Of a DNA stretch of 64,000 nt, positions 1 to 13,644 are shown in pieces. The stretch is from positions 845,001 through 909,000 of the forward strand of contig JAQGDQ010000015.1 in assembly GCA_030141605.1 (NCBI GenBank), read 5' to 3'. Numbering within the stretch: position 1 is the first letter of the stretch; each line of letters begins with the position of its first letter. The notes beneath the pieces are model-generated. The model saw nothing but the letters and a program-made list of their open reading frames with translations, searched no databases and had not been told where the DNA came from. The stretch comes from Tubiluchus corallicola. Taxonomy: Eukaryota; Priapulida; Priapulimorpha; Priapulimorphida; Tubiluchidae. The position numbers were made by a program, and so were the translations under genes.

Positions 1-782
1 TCAACAATAAACAACAATTCCCAGTCTTCGAATGTACTTCCCGGCGTTTGCTTTTTTGAAACATCCACTAAAAATCCTCTGCCACCACTCGCAGGTAGAG
101 GAATTGATATGGAATGCTAAGAAAAACATTGACAGTCTGTGGGTAAGGTAAAGATGGAGTTAAGGATGGGAAAAGGTTAAATTTTATTCTTTTACTGGTA
201 ACGAACGAATTATACGCCGTGTGGTTATTAGACGGAAACTTGAAAGAAAATTTGTTTGAAATGCATTGAATGACCCAAAGTTAAAAGTCAGTTTACGGTC
301 AAAAAAAAGAAAAATGGAATTATTGTTTAAAGCAGTTTAAATTTAAATATAATCAATGGCGCTGATTTTAACTGCATTGTTTATTTATGCCATCTACCCG
401 CTTTGCTTGTACTGAAATTGTTTGTGGTTTGCCAACTCAAAATAAGGTTTTCAAGATAGGTTCATCAATTGGCTATTGATATATTTATCCAGTATTATGC
501 AACTATGGCATATATAGAGTTAGGAGACGAAATCTGCTGAATCATTAATAGTACCACTGATAGTTATAGCAAATAACAGATGTCGAGTTTTAATTAGCAA
601 TCGTACACTGAAACACCAGGTTCTAAGAAACTCACAAAACAGTGTAACTAATCAATTAATAATCTTGCAATTAATAATTATGATTAATTACTTGCACGCT
701 TGCAAAAACAGAAAGAATTGTGAACTACTATAACTATATTTTTTTTTTCTATAAACGAGCTAAAACGTGACCTGTTCGCAAG
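1..782. other. AT-rich intergenic sequence, nothing recognised
   Basis: No ORF, RNA gene or clear repeat is visible. The stretch near 640-700 is rich in ATTAATTA words, which recur around the SINE-like insertions in this window, so part of it may be old SINE tail sequence. Confidence 0.4.
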
Positions 783-1010
783 GGGCCGAATGGTCTAAGG
801 CATTAAACTAGTAATTTAAAGGTTTCTCTTTCAAGCTAATTTTAAACAAAGGTTCAAATTATTTTTTTCTGGCATATTTTTCTGTTTGGTCATATTTAAC
901 CCAAAAATTGATGAATTAATTGTAAGCTTTCTCTAGCAATAATTAAATAATTACTTATCTCGTAATTAAGATTACATATAAGTAGTTACTTACCCATGGG
1001 CTTTTTTAAG
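783..1010 (+). mobile_element. tRNA-derived SINE-like insertion (class II tRNA-like head)
   Basis: Positions 783-801 (GGGCCGAATGGTCTAAGGC) match a tRNA box A of the Leu/Ser type. Box B (GGTTCAAATT) lies at 851-860, about 70 bp away, the wide spacing expected of tRNAs with a long variable arm. Between them TTAAA / CTAGTAA / TTTAA can fold as a 5-bp anticodon stem with a 7-base loop. The sequence is too decayed to be a working tRNA and runs on into an AT-rich body (about 861-1010) containing AGCTTTCTCTAGCAATAATTA-like sequence that recurs in the element at 12934. I infer a SINE; the 3' boundary is approximate. Confidence 0.5.
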
Positions 1011-3557
<2,547 letters not shown>

Positions 3558-3745
3558 CTCAGTCAGTCAAATAGTCAATCAGTCAGTCAGGGAGACAGCA
3601 AGAAAACCGACCAACCAACCAGCCAACCAACCAACAAACCTACATACCACAATACCAAAGAGCAAACCAACCATCCAAAAAAGAATAAATGAACAATTAA
3701 ATAAACCAACGAACGAATGAATGAATGAACGAATGAGTGAATGAA
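3558..3745. repeat. Cluster of three different tetranucleotide repeats
   Basis: An (AGTC)n-like tract (about 3559-3590), a (CCAA)n tract (about 3608-3637) and a (GAAT/GAAC)n tract (about 3708-3745) follow one another with short unique spacers. All are impure. The reverse-strand ORF here is a by-product. Confidence 0.8.
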
Positions 3746-4227
3746 TTTTTCACATGCTGGCAGCTTGAGCACAAACGTAGGACGCAGACATCTCTTACTT
3801 TTTGGCTAACTGACATGGATGTCATTTTTGGCTTTTAGCAAGCCCTGTCTTCTGCCTATCCCATACAACAGTCACTAGCAATGTTTCGAACATGTCCTGT
3901 TAATTTGGCCGTATGTTTGGACACCGGTCAAGGGTGTTTATAAAAGCGTCATTTGACTCGTCAATGTGCTTATTTACGTTGTTAGAGTTGATTGCATCCG
4001 TCGACATAGCTTTATTGAGGTCTTAAAAACATTGTCAGAAGAGCAACTTAGACCAATAAAGGTTTTATAATAAGAGGCAATATAAGTTGAATGAATGTGA
4101 AATCTTTTAAGGAACATTCACGTAAATGTTTCTTTTGCTTACAAAGTCCAAATGAAATGACCGCAAGACTACTTTGCCCCAGCAATGGTGACTAGATGCT
4201 ACAGTCGCAGACTCATTTTGGTTAAGG

Positions 4228-4546
4228 TGCACCTTTTCTCTGTTCCACTCTCTCTCTTTCTTTGTTTCTCTGTCTGTCTCTCCCCTTCTCTCTGTTTTCT
4301 TTCTGTCTCTTCATTCTTCCCTCTTTCTCTTTCTCTGTTTCTTTCCCTCCCCTCTCTTTTTCTCTGCCTCCTTTCCCCTTCTCTGTCCCTTCTATCCTTT
4401 CTGCCCCTTCTATCCTCTCTCCCTCTCTTTCCTATTTCTTTTTCTCTCTATATCTTTTCTCTTTTTCATCTCTTACTCCTTCTCCCCCTTTCTCTCTCTC
4501 CTTTTCTCAATTTTTGTCTCTCCGTCTTTCTCTTTTAGCCTTGTTT

Positions 4547-4643
<97 letters not shown>
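4228..4643. repeat. Polypyrimidine tract ending in a pure (TC)n microsatellite
   Basis: Roughly 320 bp of impure C/T-only-like sequence (TTTCTCTC words) grades into a pure (TC)n run of about 46 units at 4551-4643. It looks like an older, mutated part and a young expanding part of the same tract. The two overlapping plus-strand ORFs, rich in Leu, Ser, Phe and Pro, come from it. Confidence 0.9.
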
Positions 4644-4645
<2 letters not shown>

Positions 4646-4952
4646 GTGTCTCGTTCTGATCGTTGCCGATTTAGCTTTGCGCTGCGAAATTCACTATTAC
4701 AAGCAACTGTGTATAAGTGTGGACACTGTTAACAGATTATAGATACGCGTTTACAATTGTCATAGAAACCAACTTTTGATTAAAATCTAGTACGCAGTAT
4801 TTATCTCACAATGAGTAAAGGCAAAGTTTTGCATTGCATGAACGAGAACAAAAATTAAAACGAGAAAAACAGCAAGCGAGTAACGAGTTTATTTTAAAAT
4901 CAAGCTATCCATATTTTCAATAAAATCTTGAAATTTCTACAAGTCGCAGTCT

Positions 4953-5171
4953 CATTCTGCCAGAGTGATGAAAACGTCTGATTGTTTAATGAATAATTAA
5001 TAATTAATTATGAATAATTAATTAATTCTATATTGTTAGAAAAAATATGCTAATCAGTGGTAATTACTCTTGCATGAGTAAACTACCCTTGGAAACACTC
5101 AACTGGTTAATGAGCTACTGTATATGCTGCTATAAGGATAGAATTACGTTTTCATCACTCTGGCAAAATGG
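4953..5171. mobile_element. Short inverted-repeat element (MITE-like)
   Basis: GCCAGAGTGATGAAAACGT at 4959-4977 is repeated as its exact reverse complement at 5146-5164. With the outer flank the arms are about 25 bp with one mismatch (CATTCTGCCAG... / ...CTGGCAAAATG). The interior of about 170 bp is AT-rich and non-coding. The structure fits a non-autonomous DNA transposon or foldback element. No clean target-site duplication was seen, so the family is not assigned. Confidence 0.55.
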
Positions 5172-5379
5172 CGGTCTTCTTGTATAAGCAAAAGGGCCCG
5201 TGGTTCAAATGCATGCTTTGTCATCGCATTTTCACATTTCTATTCATTCAGACAAATTTTGTTTCCAAATCTAATAGTTTTGGCTTCATTGTATTATTAT
5301 TAATAACCTTGAAATTAATATTATGAATAATTCCTTATGCGAATGCCAAGGTTTGGTAAGAGCTAACAAATACAAACTT

Positions 5380-5942
5380 GCTATCGTCACATTAACCACC
5401 GTCACCATTATGACTATTACTGTAGTCACTTTTCTTACTGTCGTCACCACCACTGTCAGCGTCACTATCATCGCTATTGGTTGCTTTAGAATCATCATCA
5501 TCATCATCATTACTAAAGTACCTTGTCATTATCGTCACCATCATTGTCATTATCATTTTCGTCGTCATCATCAGTCATCATTTTCCTCACGACCTTCGAT
5601 CGTCCTTGTAGCAATAATTCCATGTTTTATTCTGTTTATACTTAGTAATTATGTTTATATCTTTTTCATCAATATCATCATCATTATCAAAATCATTATC
5701 GCCATCATAATCATTGATATCTTCACCCTTTTTATAAGCATCATCATTGTAGTTATCATCAGTATTATAATTATGGTCGTCTTTGCCATCTATATCGAAG
5801 TCGTCACCACAGTCATTGTCATTATTGCCATCACCATTATCACTGTTGTTAGCACGATCATCGATTACTATCGTTGATTGCTCTTCAACTGCACGTTCAT
5901 TGTCATCATCGTCATCATTGTCACGTAATCATCGTCGTCATG
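5380..5942. repeat. Degenerate (ATC)n/(GTC)n trinucleotide tract
   Basis: About 560 bp made largely of ATC, ACC, GTC and ATT triplets, with short pure (ATC)n cores near 5490-5511. The 184-residue Ile/Val/Thr-rich frame through it is a repeat artefact. Confidence 0.85.
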
Positions 5943-8863
5943 GTTAATTACGTTTATGGTCGTCAAACAGAAAAATTCTTTTTGAACTGTAATGTTGAAA
6001 GTTGAAATTATAGAACAATATATAGCTTTATGCTTAATTATTTCTAGCTAAAGTAACTGCCCCTGTAAAATTTTGTACAAGCAGCACGTTTCTATCTCAT
6101 CCTAATAAACTCTTTCAGGTGCAGCCACTGTTAACGTGTTAACTCTCGGTGGTAACTCTCACAGTTACACAGCACAGCTATTCAGCTCCATCGAAGGACA
6201 GCTAAAGGTGCTGGTCGGCTCTTATGAAACCACAGCTTTTTTGTGTAGCTTTTGCTAATAACCGTACGCAGTTCTTCTCTTGACGACAATAAGCAAAAGC
6301 AGTCATAAAAAATTCTGGCTTAGCCAAACGAAAAACGCCAAACTCGGATAAAGGACGTCTTGTAGTATACGCGCGTTGTAAGAATAACTTGACTCGCTGA
6401 AGTTGCTAATTCCTTTTCAGTTCAACATGGCGGGGGGCAGCGTGCATGCCCACCATAAACAGTTTACGTACTTTTGTCCCCTGATAAATAGTCTCTCAAT
6501 TATAATGGTCTTAGGCGGAATCATGCTATATTCTTCGGTCACCTCGGAATTCGAACTAACAGCTTCACGAGAGCAGTACCTATTGGATGACAGGGGATTT
6601 AAAAGCTCACTTTAATTAACCTGCTAAAATAAAATCTAATATGTTAAGATATTTTGCTTTCGATCATCAAGTATACATGCACCCCTAGCGGCAAACAAGT
6701 GAAGCGAGAAAACGGCGTGTCGGTAACAGCAAAATGTGATAGTTGGTAAATGTGAGGTGCAGATGCGAAGCAGCAATCAATTTGTCTGTTCGGGCAGGTA
6801 AAAAATAATAGGTAGCAAAAATAATAAGCAGGTAAAAATAATTGACGCGTATAAAAATTATAGACTTCGTTCTGCAAGGTTTCGGTTCTAACAAAAGATT
6901 GTCAGAGGCTCTTTGTGTTTTTAGTCAATGCAGCTTACAGTTTTTTATTGCGTACAAGAGCGAAAATTGTTGCAAGTGATTCCAACGATATTTATTATAT
7001 TTTTTTGTATTTTTTTCGCCCTTCCCTGGGAAAACCCAACATGTTCAGGAACTATGGGCATGTTTTGTTCTTATAATCTCTATTATATAATTTACAGAAA
7101 TAAGAAAGGCGATATGGTTTTGAATAAGCATAGCACAAGCATATCACATCAATATTCTGATTCTTTCTGTGTGTTGTTGTTTTGCTTTTCTTAAATTTTA
7201 TGGCATATTGTCTTGCAGAGTATATAAATTTTAAATTGTACGCCTATCGTAGTTAAGTTTAGTTATTTAATGAGTTTATTGTTTCTCTCGATTTTCTTAA
7301 GTTCCTTTATCTTTATTATTTGATAGTCCTAATTCTGGGATGTAGGGCACAACATCTTTTGTAAACAAGCTGTTTCTTTAGCTTAAACTTTCTTGTACAA
7401 ACATTTTAAAATAATAAATATTCAATACTAGTCTCTCATATTGATTGTTTGTATGACTGATTAATACATTTCCAAACATAGAACTTGTAAAACGTCAATA
7501 CACTTTCCACTTCTCACACTATTTCCTCAGTGCGATGTACATTATGAACTTATTTACTGAGACGTTCACGTATCTATTAATTCTTACCTGGCTACCTGGT
7601 AAGGCATGTAATATGAACAGCTAGCATCCTACCGTCTGCCATTGTCAGGTGAGCTAGCAAAGTTAAGAGCTTGTTAGTCTCACACTGGTTTTAGTTAATT
7701 TCCTGCCATTATCGCCAGCAGAAGACACGTAGGAGACACCATCATACACGTCACCGACACGTGCGAATTCTGAGACTCCCCGGCGATCTCATAGCCGCCG
7801 ATTAATAAGATTTGATACAAATTCACAAATGAAAGGTTGGCTTTACAAGAGCAGCATGCAAATAGAAGACTTTGAATCTCATTTCGCTGTGAATACAAAA
7901 TTAATTAGGACAACTGCAAACAATAGTTTTGGTACTAGAATCACACCATTGATTCCGGAAATAATGTATTTCTGAAATCCATCGCTTGGTGGCGTTGCAA
8001 TTTATTACTGCAAATAAGATAACTTCATTTTGCCTGTCCTTGCTCTGGCCTTTTGGTCACCCAATAGGTCACCAGTCACTCAAGGTATCATTTTTCACTG
8101 TGCGTGTGTGGACCCCATCTATACTGATCCAGTTAAATGTTAAATTGCTGGGGCAATTTTTATTAAAAGAAAACGTTAACCTATTAGGCTGTGGTTTAGA
8201 GCTAATTATACCCATCCCCTAGGGCAATTTTCAAGAGGTGTTTTTATGGTTATATAAATGTACTCCTTCAGAATGTGGTTGTTTGCCATTTGGCCATGGA
8301 TGATTTTGGCCGTAATGGACCATAAACTTAGTGTTTTCGTCAAGGAATCCATATTTAAATTTGCATACAAATTTATGGAACTATCTTAAATATATGTACC
8401 TATAATCCTCCGAAATGGGAAAGTCGATTTAGTCAATACTTTTTTAAACATCATGTGTGGTCCTTTTGTGGTCACGGGCTTTTTGTGTCATTGAATCCAT
8501 AAACTGATTCAGTTGCGATGCCCTGTATCACGTTATGTCGTTTTGAGTTTGTTACGCGTTATGATGCAGTCTTTTGCATTGTACTGTATTACATTCAAAT
8601 TTTTTGCAATTTGTTTTGCTTACATTCCTTTGTATTTTAATGTTAACTATACATTCTCAAATCTTTAACAATAATGTTAACAGCACTTTTAATTACTTAC
8701 AATTTTAATTATTTCAAGATTATTAATTAGTTACCTAACAGTAACATGTTCAACGTTGCTGCCCAACTCAACCAAAGAACACCGGCTACAAATAACAGCT
8801 AAAATCGGGCGCATTTGTCTTATTTTTTTAAAAATGTTGAGTCAAGTCAATAAGAAACTAACT
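5943..8863. other. Intergenic sequence, nothing recognised
   Basis: Several ORFs of 60-90 codons exist (for example 6403-6615, 6928-7194, 7695-7898), but none shows a known domain, a consistent splice structure or codon bias. Confidence 0.35.
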
Positions 8864-9801
8864 AAGGCCGCGTTATCACTGCGCCAAGACACGGACTTTC
8901 TCTGTACGACTCACACGGAAAGAACTGAAGCAATAGCGCTCTTTTGTAAATCATTTTACGTGTTTGTCATTTCCACTGCGTCCGCACGGAAAGCCACGTA
9001 CTCACACGGATCCGCACTTTCACTGTCAAACCTTTTTTCTGCGGACGGAAAAGTGCGTTTTCATAATAAAGAAGGATTAATTATACGCGCTGTATATTTT
9101 GGCTTCTCCCTCTATGATATGAGTACAAAAGAAATGCAGTCACAGATGAATGTTGAACATTTAGTTTTTATTATTAATTTTACTTCTTTTTAAGTTTTGG
9201 AAATTTAGCTCGGTTTTGCGATTCCTCGTTCAAGGGATTTTTTAAATTCACGGTAAACAATTACACACGCTATACACTATAATTCTTACAGTATTTTGAC
9301 GTTGTCATGTTCACCTATCGCTATTGCACAATATTGCACGCTGTCAAATTTACATGCCATAGCTGTACAGTTGCAACGATGAACGTTTTATGCAACAATT
9401 ATTTCTCTTTTAACGACAATTCTCTTTCAACAAATCAAAATGAATATACCCAATCTACGTAAATTCCAAAAATACGGAACGTTGCATGTTGCATTTTTAA
9501 TTTAGGTACGTCTTCCTCATCCATTGTTGCGATGTGATTATATTCGCCTAGCTGTTAACTGTTTTCGAGCTCAAAAAACGATGTAATCGCTTGCTGTGTT
9601 GCCTGTTTGCTTTTTCTTCAACCAACATAGGAAAATCAAATTGATGTTTCTTCTAGAAAGCCCAAAATTTCGCCGCATTTATGATATTTTGTGTAGAATG
9701 CTACTAAATGAGTGCGGACCCAATGGAAACAACTCTGCGGACGTAAAACGTACGGACAGAGAAGTCCGTGTTTGTACGGACGCAGTGGAAACCCGGCCTT
9801 A
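8864..9801. mobile_element. Non-autonomous DNA transposon with long terminal inverted repeats
   Basis: The left end AAGGCCGCGTTATCACTGCG and the reverse complement of the right end AAGGCCGGGTTTCCACTGCG match, and the similarity continues inward for about 50 bp (both contain ACACGGAC and TTCTCTGT). Extra subterminal copies of CCACTGCGTCCG and GCGGAC words lie at about 8969-9060 and 9709-9770. No transposase is encoded. Flanks read TAA on the left and TTA on the right, so the duplication is not clean. GGCCG-type ends occur in PIF/Harbinger- and ISL2EU-like elements, but I do not assign the superfamily. The 145-codon ORF at 8756-9193 crosses the left boundary and is rejected. Confidence 0.65.
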
Positions 9802-11761
9802 AGACTTTCAAACACCCAGCAATCCCATTAAAAGTTTTCTACACGAGTTCTTCAAATGCAGTTCCCACTAGGAGGCGTGGAAACTCGGTGGGAGGGGATG
9901 TGATTGTATTCGTGTCAAATGACGCGACGCCCTTTATACTTCAAAATAATTTCATCACGTAGAGAAGAATAATTATTGAACATTAATTATTGATCAGGGA
10001 CTTTCAAACGACGTTAGACAGACTGCAGCTGCTAGTAGTGTCAAATATTGCTCATCACAACTTCGTTATTGCCGTTAAACCGTTTTTCTGTTCGCTTATT
10101 GTTTTACTCCTTAATCGTGCAAGTGAATTAGGATTTAAATGCGGATTGCTCAGCGAGAGAATAAAAATGATTAAAATGACGCTAAAACCAATTAGTCTGT
10201 CAATTGTTGACCATTGAACATATCGTAGATTATGCGTGTTTGTGCCCGTTAACTTTGTTAAACTTGGCATTGTTTTACCATAATATTGTTCTGTTATTTC
10301 AAATAAAAGTTGATGTGGCATATGAATGGCGTTTTGATATATGAGATATGAGTTTTCCTCTCGACCTTTTCATATTAATGTCGATAAACCAACCTCTGCT
10401 ATGGTTGGACGTCAGTTGAAGTTGATTCAAACATTTCTGAAAAAAACTGAAGGACCTTCAGTTATAACTCATCCACATCTCATTCTTAAAGAGTTATAAC
10501 TCTTTAACCCCAGAACTCATAACTCATTCTTAAAAAAACGCTGGACTTGTCCTTTAATTCAGGAATAGATCTCAGTCATATTGGCAAAAATGCCCAGCTT
10601 ATTTGTTGATTATTGGATTTTCTCTTTTAACATAAGAGTGTTGCGAAAGTACTGGATGATTCCTTGGTGTTGCGAGTTAAAATACAAAACCCGGGTTTAA
10701 TCAGTTTATAATAGAAATATCGAAGTTGTACATTAATTTTAAATTTTAGGATGGACAAAGAAAACACAAATGCTAGTCTCCTAACCTACAACTTTGCAAG
10801 TAAAAACATTTGTTTCCTTATATTATGTAAAAAATTCGCTGCCTCGTTTAAAGAACGTTTGTTTTTGCTAGATTCTTGTATTTGGAAACCTGGCTTTCTT
10901 TTTAATTCTCTGTATGGGAAATACCTAGACTTCTATATACTTCGTCAAAAACGAAGATATTGGACTTGCACTTTAGCGACCGGTCACATGAAGGCGGAGA
11001 AGCGCCGGTTCTTATATAAAAACATGGCTGAAATTTTAACTCTAAAATTTAATTCTAACTCTAAACGTTAATATCATATATAGAACACCATAGACTTTCA
11101 ACTGCATACAGAAAACTCTAGATTTCTTCTATAATTGTTACACAAACTAAAACTATACTTAAGCTTGCCTTAAAGACAGATTTAATAATAAGCTGGATTC
11201 CGGTCTCGCCACAACCATAAGAAGCGTGCTAGATTTTGCCTTGAGCAGTGCAGCATTGTATAAACAAATAACTGTAATTTCACTTTAAACTGCAAATTTA
11301 GAAAACTGTTACTATATTAAAGATTTGTTGGGCAATATTAAAATCAGATACAAGTGTGTTTAGAAAATAAAATCAAGTATCATAAAACTTAAACTTAAAC
11401 TTGAACATTGATGAATGAATTTAAGGCCAATCTTCAATTAAGACAATTCACAGCATGCAAAACTGCAAAACATTAATATTTTAACGGCAGTTACATTCAG
11501 CTGCCAAAATAATGCATGTCTTGCAATGGAATTATACATTCACAACATGCACGAGCTTATGCAAATGCATTCTAATTAAACCTTAATAACATTTAAAGTA
11601 GAAGGGTTTTATTCAGACCGAAGCATTGCGTGATCACAGTTTCCTGATTATACAAGCAGTATCGATTTCTCTGAATTGATTATGTATTGATCACGCGTTT
11701 CGTGTCATTATAGGCCTAATAGACAAAAAAGCCTTGTTTCGTAGTAAATCAAGCGCTTAAA

Positions 11762-11765
<4 letters not shown>
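9802..11765. other. Intergenic sequence with a palindrome cluster, otherwise nothing recognised
   Basis: Apart from the palindromes at 10447-10530, nothing is recognised. The 106-codon ORF at 10751-11071 has no known domain and low-complexity AT-rich codons. Confidence 0.35.
10447..10530. repeat. Palindrome and direct-repeat cluster
   Basis: 10486-10507 is a perfect 22-bp palindrome centred on GTTATAAC. 10447-10462 (ACTGAAGG / CCTTCAGT type) is a second palindrome. The word CATTCTTAAA and the core ATAACTCAT also recur as direct repeats, so the block can fold into several hairpins. Confidence 0.6.
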
Positions 11766-11829
<64 letters not shown>

Positions 11830-11850
11830 GCACGCACGCACACACACACA
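11766..11850. repeat. Compound (CT)n(CA)n microsatellite
   Basis: About 15 CT units are followed by about 27 CA units, the latter interrupted by CG-containing GCAC units. Confidence 0.95.
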
Positions 11851-12574
11851 TCAGTTTTGTGTATGATTATGATATTGGGGGAAGAAAATAACAAAATTTC
11901 TTAAAAATTACCACCTCCTGCTGCAAATATTTCTATGTAAATGCCAAATATTTTAGAGTGTTCCGTTAGAATTTTCCAAAATGCAGAAGTTTTAAATCAA
12001 CAAGTCAAAAATATAAATGCCGGAAAATTTGTGTTACACCAGCCGCTTTCTACCAATTTTCAATGCAAACTAGACGAAGACGTTTCTTTATAAAGCATTG
12101 ACAGGGCACTGACAATCATGAAACCAAAAGTAAAGCATTGATTAAGATTTGTTGTCAAGAAAAAATGGGAATTAATCCTCTGGACTACGGTATGTGGAAT
12201 TCCTTTAAAGAGAAAGTGTACGAATAACCGAACAAAGCCGTTTGGTGGCATTAAAGACAAAAAATCTTTAGTGCTGGGACCAAATCTGCACTAAAAAAGC
12301 GAAAAACTGTAGCAGCTATTGGAAGAAACTCCAACGTCTAGTTTGTGTCGAAAATGGTAAACACATGAAGCACTTGTAAATTTTAACAATAGTTACAAAA
12401 ATGTTCCGGAATTTATTTTTTGACTTCTTGATATAAAATTTCTGTATCTTTGGAAAAATCTAAGGAAATGACTTAAAACTTTTGGTGTTTATACGTAAAA
12501 ACAGTAAGTAAGAGCAGCATGGTTATTTTAATCGATTCCGTTATTTACTTCTTATAATATCGTGGTCAATACTC
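11851..12574. other. Intergenic sequence, nothing recognised
   Basis: No exon, RNA or mobile element seen. Confidence 0.35.
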
Positions 12575-12692
12575 CGCCCGCCACACACACACACGCACGC
12601 TCGCACGCACGCGCGCACACACACACACACACATATATATAATTTAAAGTTTATTTCAGTACATAAAAATGTTATATATATATATATATAAT
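12575..12692. repeat. (CA)n/(CG)n and (TA)n simple repeats
   Basis: An alternating purine-pyrimidine tract of CA and CG units at about 12579-12641 is followed, after about 35 bp, by a short (TA)n run at 12672-12692. Confidence 0.9.
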
Positions 12693-12929
12693 ATTTATTA
12701 ATGTATGTGTATGTATGACTAGGAATCATGAGTAGGTGTATGCACAGACATACTTGTATGCCAGTAAAGTTGTTATCGTTATTAACATCCATGTGTTCGT
12801 GCCATTGAAGTTAACAGCTATAACCTTATAAGACATTAAGCTAGCATCACCAGGTTAATGGTGATTATTAATTAATTAGTTTCTCTTTAATGTGGATAAG
12901 TGGCTCTGACTGTTTGCGTACTAAATAGT

Positions 12930-13100
12930 GTGACAGCTGAAATCGCTAGAGCGTGTGATCTGATATCACAAGATTTGAGTTCGAATACCATTTGACTCGC
13001 AGTATTTCAGAGCTTTCTCCCTTCTAAATTTAACTGTTGATTAATTATTGAGCTTTCTTGCAACAATTACACATGGCTTGCAATTACAATTAATTTCGAA
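12930..13100 (+). mobile_element. tRNA-derived SINE-like insertion (class I tRNA-like head)
   Basis: Box A is at 12934-12953 (CAGCTGAAATCGCTAGAGCG) and box B at 12977-12989 (GAGTTCGAATACC). Between them TGTGA / TCTGATA / TCACA gives a perfect 5-bp anticodon stem with a 7-base loop. D- and T-arm pairing is degraded, so this is not a functional tRNA. The body after box B contains AGCTTTCTTGCAACAATTA, close to the body of the element at 783. I infer a SINE; the 3' end is approximate. Confidence 0.6.
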
Positions 13101-13576
13101 TCGTTAATGATTTCCACAAATAAACATGAACGGCTGTTCTTTATAACTTCAGAAGTGTTAGTATATCTTTTAAATCATTGACGTAGATTTCCCTCAGCTT
13201 TTGCTGCCATTATTCAAAAAAATTTTTATCTAAACATTTTTGCATCAGTCACCACTTAAGTATCTAATACTTAAGTTTACAATGGAACTAACTAGACATT
13301 AAGAACAGTTGACATGTTAACATTAGTAAACCATAAAACTGACGTAGGAGTAAAAGATAAATTACTAATAAAAACAAGCTTTATGTAAAACATTAAATCA
13401 AAATTCTAAAATGGTTTTAAGGTATTTAAAAACAATACACGAATAAGCATATAATAAGGGTTAAATTAAACTAAAACAGTAACTTAAATACAAGAACATA
13501 TGTGCTTGTCATTATTATAGCAAGCACCAAATGAAAGTTCTTGGAGCTTGAAACTGACTTCAGACCAAATAAGTTG
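13101..13576. other. Intergenic sequence, nothing recognised
   Basis: AT-rich; no feature supported. Confidence 0.35.
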
Positions 13577-13644
13577 CAAGAATAGATTCGCCAAGCTTAA
13601 CAGTTTTATGCAAGAATGGATCCGCGATGCTTGTTAGTTTTATG
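13577..13644. repeat. Two-copy 34-bp tandem duplication
   Basis: Units 13577-13610 and 13611-13644 both start CAAGAAT and end TAGTTTTATG or CAGTTTTATG, with 27 of 34 positions identical. An 87-codon ORF starts in the second unit but shows no known domain. Confidence 0.75.

Noticed and set aside
783-860. A functional tRNA gene
   Set aside because: Boxes A and B are recognisable but acceptor and T stems do not pair; a decayed tRNA-derived SINE fits better.
4185-4732. Two long overlapping plus-strand ORFs rich in Leu, Ser and Phe
   Set aside because: They lie on a polypyrimidine tract, which is open in several frames by composition.
5323-5877. 184-codon Ile/Val/Thr-rich ORF resembling a membrane protein
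   Set aside because: The hydrophobic residues come from ATC, ATT and GTC triplets of a decayed trinucleotide repeat.
8756-9193. 145-codon ORF
   Set aside because: It crosses the left terminal inverted repeat of a DNA element, has no known domain and shows no transposase motif.
12930-13003. A functional tRNA gene
   Set aside because: Only the anticodon stem pairs well; the T stem and acceptor stem are degraded and the loop lacks U at position 33.
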